A stretch of 64,000 nt of DNA from assembly GCF_030272615.1 (NCBI RefSeq), contig NC_081405.1, positions 569,779,095 to 569,843,094 of the forward strand, in the 5' to 3' direction. The DNA is from Cryptomeria japonica. Its lineage: Eukaryota > Streptophyta > Pinopsida > Cupressales > Cupressaceae. The notes beneath the pieces are model-generated. The model was not told the origin of the DNA and ran no database searches. It saw only the letters and a program-made list of their open reading frames with translations. Positions 11,767 to 22,610 of this stretch are shown here, in pieces. The stretch's first letter is position 1. Each line of letters opens with the position of its first letter. A program made the position numbers and the translations under genes.

Positions 11767-12657
11767 TGTTGGCAATTGACAGTCGTCTGATGTTCTCTGG
11801 TCATTTTTGGTGTTTTTCGATGGATGATTATTAATTTAGGGTTGTCATTGATGTCAACTCTTCTTGGAGATCCAATCCGGCAATTGTAATTCTTCTCATC
11901 TGAAAGTAGGTGTTAACCAGTAGCCAATTAACCAGTATTTCAGGAAAAACAGTACAGTTTTGATCCAAAAAGATTTCTGGTGATTGTGATGATTTTTGTG
12001 ACTAGGTTTGAGGTGAAAATGATGAGGTCAATATTAGTGAAGCATTTTGGCAAATTTTTTCATTCGGTGTTGTGTTTTGTTAGAGATTGAAGCCGACTTG
12101 GAGGAGATTATTTTTTATATGATCAGGTATATATGATTGAATTTTTGATTAGTTTTTGGAGTATTACTGTTGTTGTGATCCAATTTGGTGTGATTGAGCG
12201 TAGATTCATGTTCTCATTTGATTCCCAGGTGAGCCGGTAGCTGACTAAGACAGAAGAGAGCATATTGCAGAGTGATTATAGTCGGAGATCTTGTGCTTAA
12301 CCAAAACTCAATCTTGCGTTGTTAGATGCTATTTCAGAGTTCTTTAATTTTATTTCCTTATTGTAATCAAATTTCAAGTCAATAAGCCTTAATGCTAGTG
12401 CATTATCCATCTATATAATATTTATGTACTCTTGGCCATAGTATATGAATATTATGGGTTCCAGCCCCACCGTGGTTTTTCCCTTTCTGGGTTTCCAAGT
12501 AAAAGTTCTAGTGTTTTGGATATGTGGTTTATTTATTGCTTACTTATGTTATTTACTATTATGCATTGCTAACCGATGGATAATGAATAAGTTTGTGAAT
12601 TTTATTTCTGGCACAACACTAATTTACGCCCCCTCTCATTATTCCTTGATTCTAACA
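11767..12657 (+). repeat. 3' LTR of element A
   Basis: It starts TGTTGGCAATTGAC right after the purine tract CATAGGGGGAGAT (11754-11766) and ends ...TTCTAACA. The 5' terminal words and the TTGTCATTGATGTCAAC block are shared with the LTRs of C and of the solo LTR, which points to one copia lineage. Confidence 0.85.
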
Positions 12658-12859
12658 CAAGTAAAGCCTTATTTCCTTCATCAAGTATCTTCATCAAGGT
12701 TACATATTTGACACATAGATCTCTTATATCTTTAGTGGTCATAGATCTTCCAGCTATCCTCAAAATATTTAGCACTACTACAATACCATTCTTCACCAAT
12801 TTCTTCATTGAAATGGTTTCATTCATACATAAACAGGTTAATTCGTTAATGGTATCTAT
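12658..12859 (-). pseudogene. Old copia-type gag fragment X, part 2 (coiled coil)
   Basis: The - strand encodes MNETISMKKLVKNG..., ending KYVTLMKILDEGNKAL. The tail matches the coiled-coil segment of Y gag (KITYPRKLLDEGRNDIDDL). It is the upstream continuation of the fragment at 5145-5730, pushed away by the insertion of A. Element B begins directly after it. Beyond B (39745 onwards) I could not find the continuation. Confidence 0.65.
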
Positions 12860-14469
12860 TGAGCATCAAATTTTTAAAAATGTAAAAAAACCATGGTTTT
12901 ATTAGGGGTTAAGATGATTTTGAAAAGATTAAAAAAGGCTATATATGCCCTTGATAATTTTGATAGAAACCCTAGAAATTCCACCGATACCAAAAAAACC
13001 CTAAGATATCGCCTAAACTAAAGTTGTCGGTAATAGGTGTCTATCCTTCACTGAAAAGCCCAGTCTAACTGAAAATAACTCTATCGAAGAAGCTTACCAT
13101 TATCCTATTGATAAAGTTACTTATCAAACAAACCTTGGTTGCGATGGACCTCCAGAAGGTTTCATCGAAAACATTAGTTCCATTAATATAAAGTACACTG
13201 AGGAAATCAAAAGTGGTCCCATTCATCAAATAAAGAAGTTTTGATGAAACTATAGTATCGATGAGACATGTGAACATCTCGCCGAGGGATGAAGTCTGGC
13301 CAAAAGAGTAATATCGAAGGAACCAATGTAGATGTTATCAACGAAGCTATTTCAATGAAAGGAGGGTATCGAAGAGGCACAAAAGATGTTGGCCGAATAT
13401 TAAAGTATCAATGAAATACAAGAGATTTCCATTGATGACTTGTTATTGACTGGACATAAAGAGTCGAAGGAGTATTTTTCTTTTACCAAAATGGGAAAGT
13501 TCATCGACACTAGTACAAAGGCCGAATAATGAAGAACTATTGTGATGGAATTCTAACACCGATAAAATGATGGAGGGACTTAGCAATAAAAGGATTTTCA
13601 TCGAAAAGGAAGATTTCGATGAATTTATCAAATATTATACCGACATGAACACTTATAGCGATACTTTGATGAAATAAAGATATCGATGAGACCAAGAGAA
13701 GTGTCGATGATGTCAATTTCACCGAAATAAAGAATGATGTTGATGGAATATGGTGTTTCGGGGAGACATAAGATAAAGCCATTGAGACATATGATTTCAT
13801 CGAACTACAACACGGGTGTAAGTTTGAATAAGTGTCGGTGAAAAATTCAAAGCACTGCTAGACAAGTCATTACCCATTGAGATGAATATCAATAATAATC
13901 TTGGCATGCTTAATCTCTTTTTGTTAAGCAATTTTAATCATGTTATTAATGATGAAGGGACATGACTTCTCATAGAATAGGTGTTGCTCATTTATTTATA
14001 TTAGCATATTTGTAAAAAATTATTAGAATATTAGAGACGGGACATATATTATAGCCTTTGGCATACTATTGTACCATTTTCAATCTTGAATAGAATTTGT
14101 CATTTTCTTTTGCATATGTGTTGTGGATTATCTCATTTTTTGTAGGCAGTTGTTTGTGATATTATCTAAGGGAGATAAGGTTATTCGTATTCTTATAGTA
14201 AAGTTTATGTTTATATGTTATAGATTTAGATTAAATAGATCTACTCATGGGTTGTAATTGTTCCTTGTAGTTCTTCCTTGAATGGTCCCTTAAGGTTAGG
14301 GTTAAATTCATTTAGGCATTTTATAATATAAACATTTACTATATCTCATAAGAAACAATAACTGACAAATTTAGTAAAGGGTATAGGTTTAAAAATTGTC
14401 TCAAAAATCATACATTAAGTCCTAGAGAAATATAAGACTATGTAGCCCAAACAGAAAAGAAGGTACTGG

Positions 14470-14501
<32 letters not shown>

Positions 14502-14909
14502 TATCATTATATGAACACACCTCTACATTAAAGGAATAGGGATTAGTTGATTAAGAAGTATAGAGTTAGTTAGTAATAGTGTACATATATAGGAATTTCA
14601 AGCACAAAGATCAAATAGCTTCCATTAAAACAATCTTAAACTCATCTAAAACACATCTATTTCAAGAACCTTTGCCATTCTGAGATAGGGGTCAGTTAGA
14701 TCTAAATAATGAATCTGCTATAAAAAACATTAGCTATCAAAACCACTAGTGAATAGGTATACCCGCCTAGGTCTTGTGGAGCCTAAAGCAAGAGAGTTAG
14801 TAATCAAATAGGCTCACTCTATAAGTTGGCCAAGTCAAATTGGATGGTTTGATCATAGGAGTTGGAATTTCCTTAGAACCTATCCAATCTATTTATTTCA
14901 GATCCAACA
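12860..14909 (+). repeat. 5' LTR of element B
   Basis: It starts TGAGCATCAAAT and ends GATCCAACA. From 13075 to about 13460 it carries a decayed copy of the same reading frame seen in the 3' LTR (NSIEEAYHYPIDK...). An expanded (ATCCATA)4 run at 14468-14500 is nearly absent from the other LTR. Many ATCGATGA and TATCGAAG words are scattered through 13080-13830. Confidence 0.88.
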
Positions 14910-14912
14910 GAT

Positions 14913-14930
14913 TGGCGACTCTATTGGGGT
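14913..14930 (+). promoter_or_regulatory. Primer-binding site of B (Arg tRNA)
   Basis: TGGCGACTCTATTGGGGT lies three bases after the LTR. It is complementary, with a few mismatches, to the 3' end of plant Arg tRNA (ACG type), the primer known for Ogre/Tat gypsy elements. The tRNA sequence is recalled, not looked up. Confidence 0.8.
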
Positions 14931-15038
14931 CCATATTCATTTAAAAAGACTCTACTATGGGAGAGAACTCATATAAAAAGGAAATAAATTTCCTCTCTAG
15001 AGAGAGGTGGTGACTCTAAAGTAAAGAGAAGAAGTTTT

Positions 15039-15652
15039 ATGGATGGTAGGAGGTCAGTAACACAAGGCCATCCAATAGTACAATTGAACTTTGATTAGAA
15101 AAGAAATAAGAAAAAACCAAACAAAGAACCGACAGACAATCCAATGGAACACATGAAATATTTCATGAACCAGAGGTATAACCAATATTACTCTGAAAAT
15201 AACTCATAGTCAATTTGGAATAAACAGAACCATACAATTCCTTCATACCCAACAAATGAGGACTTGGTAGCTATAGATAAAGCACGAAAAGGAAAATTCC
15301 ATCCTGGTTTTGAAAATCATTGCCCAAATTCGAGAGCAAATACATCAAGTGCCTGAGGTTCAAGCGGGATGGATACATTAGACCGTTTTGCAGATTTGAT
15401 GAAACAAATGTTAGATGTAGCTATTGAAATGAAAGATACTGGAAGAACAAGGGAGTGTGTGGAATTATGTGCTAGGCTGGGTATCAATATCAATGAAAAT
15501 GATATTGATCATGACCTGAATAAGTATAAAGAAAGATGTGAACATGCAACCCAAGGGTCGGAAAAGGGAAGAAATCATAAAGGTAAAACCAATGTAAAAA
15601 ACAACACTTATAAGAAAATTGGAAACCCCTTATATAATCATGGGATGGTAAC
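15039..15652 (+). pseudogene. gag of element B, N-terminal part
   Basis: The frame opens with ATG at 15039 and runs in one frame through 15369 to the insertion of E. It encodes a basic region, then MDTLDRFADLMKQMLDV and a segment rich in Asn and Lys. Four stops interrupt it (for example near 15114 and 15208). The frame continues on the far side of E at 31804, with the GTAAC duplication in between. The leader 14931-15038 has no other feature. Confidence 0.75.
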
Positions 15653-16428
15653 TATATATGGTGAAAATGGAAACAACAATATTGAAAGACTAAACAAATT
15701 CAACCACAAAACCTTGGCCTAACAACAACAAAGATCCACCATAACATATGAAGATTACCTAAGACAATGCAAATCAAATGAAATCACAAAGATTATACCA
15801 TCACATGTCCAATAGGGTTTGAATCTCCATTCTTCCTATCTCCATTGATCTTGCTTGATATATTTGCTCTCAGATTTTATGTGCACAAGAGCTCAACAAA
15901 GAACGGAAATGAGGTTGCAAGTAGGTTCGCATATGAAAGTTCAAAGGCGTAGTGTAATCGAGTAATCATCGAGGGTTGATAATGAAGGAAGCATCTCCTT
16001 ATATAGAAGACACTATATGAAATAGAGGGATAAGATTGAGAGGTGTAAAAGATAAATGGTTGGCTATGATTAGAGGGTAGGTAGAGAAAATAAGAAAATA
16101 ATAAGAGGGTAGGTAGTGTATGAATTAAGAGACGAATGACATGTGTCATGGGTAGAAAAGGTTAATGAATTAATTAAATAACTAAATATTTATTTAATTA
16201 ATAGAGGAAGTGGGATCAATTAAATAAATAATATATTTATTTAATTTAAGAAAAGGATAATTTAAATAAATAAATGTATTTATTTAAATGAGAAACAAGG
16301 CTAGAAGGGGATAAATGAATTAATTAAATAAATAAAGATTTATTTAATTAATAGAAGAATGAGGATTAAAATAATTAAATAAATAAAGATATTTATTTAA
16401 TTAGACATGACAATTTTAGGTGTCTACA
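15653..16428 (-). repeat. 3' LTR of element E
   Basis: On the + strand it begins TATATATGGTG (the other LTR has TGTATATGGTG, so the terminal G is mutated) and ends GGTGTCTACA. The U3 (16165-16415) contains five palindromes of the TTAATTAAATAAATA...TATTTAATTAA type, about 50 bp apart. A TATA box (CTATATAAGG on the - strand) sits at about 15999-16007. Confidence 0.93.
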
Positions 16429-16447
16429 TTTTGCCCCTCTTTGAGAC
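16429..16447 (-). promoter_or_regulatory. Polypurine tract of E
   Basis: On the - strand GTCTCAAAGAGGGGCAAAA runs directly into the LTR. It primes plus-strand synthesis. It is nearly the same as the tract of L. Confidence 0.85.
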
Positions 16448-16654
16448 AATGCGGCTTGTCGCGTTGTTTCAAAGAAGATAAGATGAACTGATACCAAGTT
16501 GCCCCAAGATGGGAATAATATGCCCCCTCGAGAGATTCGATGAAAATGTCTGGAAAGATCACCAAAAATCTCTGGATAAGAAGGAAAGGCTAGAATGGAC
16601 TGATCAGATAGGATAGAGTGACAGAGTCACGAGATAAATAAGACTGATACGGGA

Positions 16655-16783
16655 GACTAGGGCTAGGGCTAGGGCTAGGGCAGTATATAAGAGAGATCAT
16701 GAGGGGTAAACATCCTCATTGTCATCCACACATCCAAGAGATCAAAGTGTAGAGAGAGAATAGAGCAGCAACAGTCAGCAGCG
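16655..16783 (+). promoter_or_regulatory. Candidate promoter of the antisense gene in E
   Basis: Four AGGGCT-type repeats (16655-16680) lead into a TATA box, CAGTATATAAGAG, at 16684-16690. About 95 bp later is an ATG in good context (GCGATGGCT, 16784). Its short frame (MALIHRFDHVHQF) ends in TAG. The arrangement looks like a real plant promoter plus 5' leader, pointing away from the LTR and against the direction of the element. The TATA spacing is seen; promoter activity is inferred. Confidence 0.6.
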
Positions 16784-16965
16784 ATGGCTTTGATTCACAG
16801 ATTCGATCATGTTCATCAATTTTAGAGGCCAGCGGAGGCAGGAGAGCCGAAAAGTACCACAAAACCTCCTTGTACTTTGTCGCAATAAATGTTGTCATTA
16901 ATGCATGCTAGGTAGTGAAATAAATGCATTTTAGAATATGTCAAACAAGGTCAAAAATGTTGAGG

Positions 16966-17195
16966 CGGGTCTGTGCTGATGCCAGGTGCGTCTAGGTTGG
17001 CTAGGCACGTCTGTGTTTGTGCCAGGCACATCTGTGTAGGAAAAGGCATCTATGTCAAATATGAGCGCGTCTGCATTGTGCAGGCACATTTGTGCTATGT
17101 GGGCATGTCTATGCAGAGTAGGCGCATCTGTGCAGAACAGGCACGTTTGTGTAATATGTAAGTGCGTTTATGTCATGAAGGCGTGTTTGTGTCTT
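16966..17195 (+). repeat. Degenerate GCGTCTGTG minisatellite, leader of antisense gene
   Basis: About a dozen copies of a 10-12 bp core (CACGTCTGTGT, CACATCTGTGT, CGCATCTGTGC and similar) occur every 15-25 bp. Read in frame they give Cys/Val/His-rich nonsense, and spacing does not keep frame, so coding is unlikely. The same core occurs in the same sense relative to gag in the 5' leader of E (29270-29455 and 30650-30800, - strand). Confidence 0.75.
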
Positions 17196-17299
17196 CAAGG
17201 TCAAATCGATAGTTCTGTGATGAACATATGTTGTCGATTGGATAAGTTGCTGAGAGGATACACTCAAGCAGGTCCTCTAGCGAAGACTTGGATAGATTG

Positions 17300-17590
17300 A
17301 GGCATTTTGTGGTGAACAAGGAGTACCAAGATAGAGTACTTTGTGATGAACAGGGAGTACTAAAAAGAGCAGCACTTTGTGATGAACAGTGAGTGCAAAA
17401 TATGAGCAACATTTTGTGATGAATAGGGAGTGCAAAACACATAGTACTTTGTGATGAATAGTGAGTACCACTAGGATAAACAACAACACTTTGTGATGAA
17501 CAGTGAGTATCACTAGGATAGAGTGCCATATGATAGATATAAGCATAAGGATAATAAGCAACATTTTTTGATGAACAGTGAATGCCACTT
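17300..17590 (+). repeat. Seven-copy repeat with covarying stem ends
   Basis: The core TTGTGATGAACAGTG recurs at about 17307, 17341, 17377, 17414, 17449, 17491 and 17566. It is flanked by short arms that pair with each other: AGTACT/AGTACT, GCACT/AGTGC, GTACT/AGTAC and CATT/AATG. Unit spacings (34, 36, 37, 35, 42, about 75) are not multiples of three. This suggests small hairpins in RNA or DNA rather than protein. Confidence 0.7.
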
Positions 17591-17639
17591 CAACTGACAC
17601 AGTTGATTTACTTGACTGCAGGAGTACCTACCTATGTTG

Positions 17640-18676
17640 GAGTCACAGGAGAGATTCCCATCGACTCAGAGGTTATGATTAGAGCTGACATTTGAGGACA
17701 GATCCATGATTGATGTTATGGGTCTGCAATTTATTTTGTATGTGCCTGAGTTTTGAGTGAACATGGGGTTGCTGACTGCGCTGGCTGAGAGATCGCACTC
17801 TGAGACATGCACATTCTATTTGCCAATGGGTGAGATGACAGTCACCTAGGAGGATGTATATAGGATACTGTGGATATTGATCAATGGAGAGCTGATACCC
17901 TATGATCGAGACAAAGATAGGGATGCATTGAGATGAGTGTTCCAGGATCCAGGACTAGAGATGAGGGCAAGACATGTCACTTGAGATACCATGACAGCAA
18001 CAGGATTGGTGCTACCAACGGTACTTGGAGGAGTGATCAGTGGGTTCCTGTGTCCAGATAGGGTGACACGAGGACTAGTTGTGGGCTAGGGGAGTACATT
18101 GGAGACACTAGTGACACAACATACCAGATATGCCTAGGGACTGTGCGTGTTGGCGCATTTTGTACTATGAGCTTCATCAGTTTGCATACCATGGATCCAT
18201 ATTATTGAGCTGCGGAGTGACTTTATTATAGGTATAGGCATACGAGCATCTATCGGTGACCCAAATGATACATTTCAGAGGCAGGAGTACTGGTACAGGG
18301 TCATTGATGAGATTGACACTGTGGTATGGAGACCGTACGGAGAATGTGAGGAGTGGGAGGATGATGCAGTGGAGCTGCCATACCCCTTTAGGAGCAGGTA
18401 TCTAATTGGGTGGATGTCCTATGTATTGAAGAGGCAGTTGGTTGATAGAGTGGGCAGGCAGTTCAGCAAGATTCAGCGGATGCCACGGGGTTCCAGGATG
18501 TATGCTCGGATAGTGAGAGATCAGGCACACTTCGGGTCATTGTTATCATATGATAAGGCAGTAATACAACTAGTGGAGATGACTCCATTGCCTTGGGATA
18601 TGTGGCCAGAGATAGAGGATGCAAGGATGGATGCAGAGTATACTACATATTGGGTTGAGCATCCATTTCCTTGATT
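17640..18676 (+). pseudogene. Plant mobile domain (PMD, MAIL1/MAIN-like) gene, antisense in E
   Basis: The + strand encodes the PMD (aminotransferase-like, PF10536 type) signature. An N-terminal part (MGLLTALAERSHSETCTFYL..., then GEMTVT.EDVYRILWILING) leads to a middle part with FAYHGS...CGVTLL...AYEHL in a second frame, and a C-terminal part (VIDEIDTVVWRPYGEC...LPYPFRSRYLIGW...DRVGRQFSKIQRMP). The last piece is open from 18321 to 18674. Known PMD proteins MAIN and MAIL1 act in the nucleus in silencing and genome stability, and PMDs are often carried by transposons. Several stops, mostly TAG, and a frame change near 18280 inactivate this copy. It lies opposite to pol, downstream of its own TATA box. 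Confidence 0.82.
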
Positions 18677-19560
18677 GATAGATCTAGGTGAGCAGATAGA
18701 TGGAGATGGTGTGGGGGATGAGGATGATGATGGAGATGGTGGAGGTAGAGGTCGATGGAGGAGGCGGGGTGTGATAGGGGAGAGGAGAGTGGCTCCATGG
18801 AGAGAGGGTGGAGAGGAGAGATAGGCTCAGGTGGTGAGAAGATGAGGTGGATTACTTTTGCAGGTGCCAGTAGCATAGGGTCCCAAGAAGGTACAGGGAC
18901 AGGGACGAGGATAGGGGGAGGGGCAGCCATATGAGCAGCCATAGGTACAGCCACGGGTATAGGGGTATCCACAGATACAGGGGCAACCATAGGTACAGTG
19001 GGGAGGAGGAGGACCAGGATGAGCTACTAGAGTTGAGGGAGATCTACCATGGACAGGCAGATGAGATCCAGGATCTTGAGCGGGAGAGGGATAGGCTCAA
19101 GAGATAGATGAGGAACACTGAGTAGGAGAGGGATCAGGCTATCCAGCTCTATACAGAGGCTGAGATAGCACTGAGGGCAGGGAGGCAGGCAGACAAGAGC
19201 TGGTTATGCTTATGTTTTGCAAACCGGGGAGGAGATAGGCTACTGGAGAGACCTATACTATGGAGCCATGTCACTAGAGTAGTGAGCTAGGAGCTTCTGT
19301 AGACCATCATGGATAGCGATGACCACTGGAGGGAGGGACAAGAGATAGGCATCCAGTGGTGGGGTTATGTGTCCTCCACCACCACCAAATAGAGGGGGCA
19401 AGAGGGATGATCCTGGGGTGGGTCCTTCTAGGGCTTAGATTCCATCGAGGCCAGGCAGCTCTGAGGGAGGGAGTTCATCATAGCCTTAGAGGGCTCCCTA
19501 TGTATCAGTTTTGTACCATTTTGTATGATGATGTAGACACCTTCGGGTGATTGTATCCAT
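18677..19560 (+). pseudogene. C-terminal tail of the antisense PMD gene (low complexity, coiled coil)
   Basis: After the PMD the same strand continues with Gly/Asp/Arg-rich coding-like sequence, then Gln/Pro/Tyr repeats (EQPYEQP.VQPRV.GYPQIQGQP) in which TAG replaces likely CAG. A charged helix follows (ELREIYHGQADEIQDLERERDRLK). It probably is a disordered tail plus coiled coil of the same protein. The reading is interrupted too often to define an end; a final open piece spans 19356-19550. Confidence 0.5.
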
Positions 19561-21224
19561 ATGATTTTGACATCATTGTATCATGACACTTATAATTATA
19601 TATATGAGATGATCCATTTTTGTGGCAACTATATGCATGTGCACCTATGTGATGAGATGTTTTATGATGTATGTTTCTATGTGATGGTTATGATATGGAT
19701 GCAAATATGTACATGATGAAATGCAATATTTTTTGTTCTTTTATGTTTTTTAATATGTTATGTATGATGCAAATGCAAATGTTTGAAATGCAAATGAATA
19801 TGATAATGTTAATAACTATTTACATGATGAGAATGTAAGATGTGCTAGCATGTGTTGTGTGAAGGATGTGATGCAATTGTGAAATCTATATGTATGTATG
19901 AAATGCTTAATATGTGGTGAAGGAGGTGCAAACTACACGAAATGCAAATGTTTTTGGTGTCATTATACTCAGTCATGTGATAGCAGGCTACACAGACTCA
20001 AGAAGGACGATGGAAGTCAATCAAGAAAGGGGGATGGAAGATAGAAGATATGAAAGTGAAAGAGCTTCTTGTGTGTTATCATCATTGACCTTTATTATGG
20101 CAAGTAGGTTATGACAATCGAGGCATATGTTCGACCCAGAAAGTCATTGTACCTATTTGCATGGAGATAAGACAGTTGCCAACAAAGAATGCCCCAGTTC
20201 ATACTAGACTCTTAGTGTCCTCATATCCTTAGAGAATTCATAGCATTACTAAGAGACAATCCATAGATAGCAAAGAAAAATAGGTGACGATACCCCATCC
20301 TTGCCTTTCTAGTCAAAGACATCCTAGAGATAAAATTTCTAGTCAAAGACATCCTAGAAAAGCTAAAAGACATGTCACCAAAATATAAATCAAAAGAAAA
20401 CCAAGACTCAACACCAACATCCACTATATTCCTCAAGTTTAGTGTCTCTTGTCACTTGTATAAGTCTATTTTATTGTGGTCACAATGTTTACTTTAACAA
20501 AAAGGATAGATAGCACTGAACCATAATGTTGTCTGAGTCTATTGAAAGATTTGATTTGTTGAAGCCCATTGTTGTTGTGTCTCATCTGAAACTAACTGAA
20601 TCCATGAAACTGATACTTTATTATGGAGAAGATGAAACTTTATTGTGGATTGGTGATGCAATTGTTTATTTATTGTGGATTGTGCGTGGATAGACTGAAG
20701 AAAACTGGAAGAAACTATACTTCTTAGAACAAGCGATGCTCTCAGTTCCACACCCATTACTAGAGGTAGGATTTGCCTTATCCATAGATAGGAGTTGATT
20801 TATTATGGATGGAAAGGGTCAAAAGGGGGTTAGTATGAATGGATAACAAATCTTAGGTAGATCAATAACAAGCCATGATGGGAATGGGCAAGTTTATTAT
20901 GGATGGATAGGTTGTGAGTGTGTGCAAAAATTGAAAGGATGAAAGTTAATCCTAAAGGAGGGAGGAGCAATGTGTCTACATATGGCATCGGTGACTCGGT
21001 TTGCACCATGGTAATTGCCCAAGGCACCACTTAAGTAGTTTTCACCATTGGACAAAATGATTTTTCTATTTTTCAATTTATTTTTTTTGTGTCACAAGGT
21101 GTCCGTTTGCCATATTTTCACCAAGTAACGATTTTTCATTTTTTATGATTTTTTTGTATTTCGAATTTTTTTGATTTTTTTGTATTTTTGAATTTTTTGA
21201 TTTTTTTGTATTTTTGAATTAGGA
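19561..21224. other. 3' non-coding region of E between PMD tail and integrase
   Basis: There is no supported gene. 19560-19920 is rich in ATGATG and ATGCAAATG words and may be the 3' UTR of the antisense gene. 20307-20358 holds a tandem duplicate with CTAGTCAAAGACATCCTAGA. 20465-20910 repeats TTTATTRTGGATGG words about six times. 21140-21225 is T-rich tandem TTTTTTGATTTTTTTGTA. Confidence 0.6.
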
Positions 21225-22610
21225 TACTCTAAAGAGCTATGTGTAAAACCTGTGAAGGTGCATGTTGTTGATAGGATCCTCCAAAGGTTTGCCCTCTGGA
21301 GTTGAGAGTTGATATGCACCAAATCCATATGCTGTTGTGATGATGTAAGGACCAAACCAGTTTGGTTCGAACTTGCCCTTCTTCTCTCTGTCTTGCTAAT
21401 TTTTAGGATTTTCTTTGAGAACCAAGTCACCTACCTCAAATGTGTGAGGCTTGAATTTATGATTGTAGCTACGACTCATTCGTTGTTGATAAGCCTTGAG
21501 ATGATTAAAAGCAGTTTGTCTTTGTTCATCCAATAGTTCAAGTTCTTATAAGCGAGAGACCATGTAGTCTTCATCACTGATAATGTTTTGCAAAGAGACT
21601 CATAAAGAGGGTAAATCGACCCCAATAGGAAAGATAGCTTCAGCGTCGTAGACAAGTGAATAGGGTGTAGCTCCTGTAGGTGTGCGAACGCTTGTGCAGT
21701 AAGCCCAAAGTGCAGGGTTAAGTTGGATATGTCAATTGGGGCCAGCATCGTCGATTGTCATTTTTAAGATTTTAAGGATTGTTTTATTAGACACCTCAGC
21801 TTGACCATTATCTTGGGGGTAATAAGGTGTGCAAAAATGATGGGTAATATGGAAGCAGTAACAGAGTTCATGAACATCCTGATTTTTGAAGGGACGTCTG
21901 TTATCGGTGATGATGGAAACAACAATATCATATCGACAAATGATATAGTTGAGAATGAATGTAGCGATTTGTTTTCCAATGACTTTTGTATGAGGCACCA
22001 CTTTAATCCATTTTGTGAAATACTCTATGGCAGTGATGATGAATTTATGACCATTAGAGGAAGGAGGGTGAATCTTATTTATGAGATCGAGTCCCAACTG
22101 ACAAAAGGGCCAAGGAGTAGCAATTGGTTGAAGTTCTTGTGCTGGCACATGAATGAGGTCTCCATGAAGTTGACACTACTTACATTCCTTGACAAACTGA
22201 TATGAGTCTTTTTCCATATTAGGCCAGTAATATCCAGTCTGGATGAGTTTCTTGGCTAAGGTAGGAACACTATAATGTGGACCACATATCCCTTCATGCC
22301 CTTCATGTAATGCAATCTGAGCTTCATCTCTTTCTAAACATCTAAGAAGCGTTCCATCTAGACCTCGACGGTATAGGATATTGGCTACAATGACATATCG
22401 TGAAGATTGGCAAATGAAAGGGCAACGTTGGTTATTGGATAGGTCAGGATGAAGGGTATTGTCATGAAGGTATGTGAAAATGGAACCATATAACTGGGAC
22501 TCAGGACCAATGACACATATCATCTTAGTAGGAGTAATCTCATGTGAGGGAACCAAAAGGTTATCCACCAAGAACTGATAGTGGGTTTCATTATGTGGTA
22601 GATCGATTAG
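21225..22610 (-). pseudogene. Integrase of element E
   Basis: Order on the - strand: zinc-binding HHCC domain (HEGHEGICGPHYS...ECK.CQ, 22300-22180), catalytic core with D (GLDLINKI), D (IITDNRRPF) and E (GQAEVSNKTI) at 22090-21780, then a C-terminal domain with NPALWAY.TSV...GDLVLKENPKN and a GPY-type motif (FGPYII) ending near 21225. No chromodomain follows. Integrase joins element DNA to the chromosome. A TAG in the zinc finger, a frame change near 21740 and scattered stops break it. TDNG reads TDNR. Confidence 0.88.

Larger units (their letters stand above)
5731..12657 (+). mobile_element. Element A: copia-type LTR element without pol
   Basis: Two LTRs (5731-6735 and 11767-12657) flank 5 kb of internal sequence. 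The LTRs begin TGTTGSCAATTGAC. The element is bordered by CAAGA on the left (5726-5730) and CAAGT on the right (12658-12662), a target duplication with one mismatch. An initiator-Met primer site follows the 5' LTR, and a purine tract (ATAGGGGGAGAT) precedes the 3' LTR. Inside are a multi-knuckle gag and a second long, decayed frame, but no integrase, RT or RNase H motif in any frame I read. It therefore looks non-autonomous. It sits inside fossil X. Confidence 0.85.

Noticed and set aside
16655-16680. Interstitial telomere repeat
   Set aside because: The unit is AGGGCT, not the plant TTTAGGG, and there are only about four copies.
16973-17300. Cys/His-rich small proteins
   Set aside because: They are read through the GCGTCTGTG minisatellite in more than one frame, and unit spacing does not keep a frame.
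17300-17590. CRISPR-like array (conserved repeats with variable spacers)
   Set aside because: Units are imperfect, spacers vary from about 10 to 60 bp, and the setting is a plant retrotransposon. The pairing arms explain the pattern better.
18643-18990. Pro/His-rich protein on the - strand
   Set aside because: It is the complement of the low-complexity tail of the PMD gene; no independent signal supports it.
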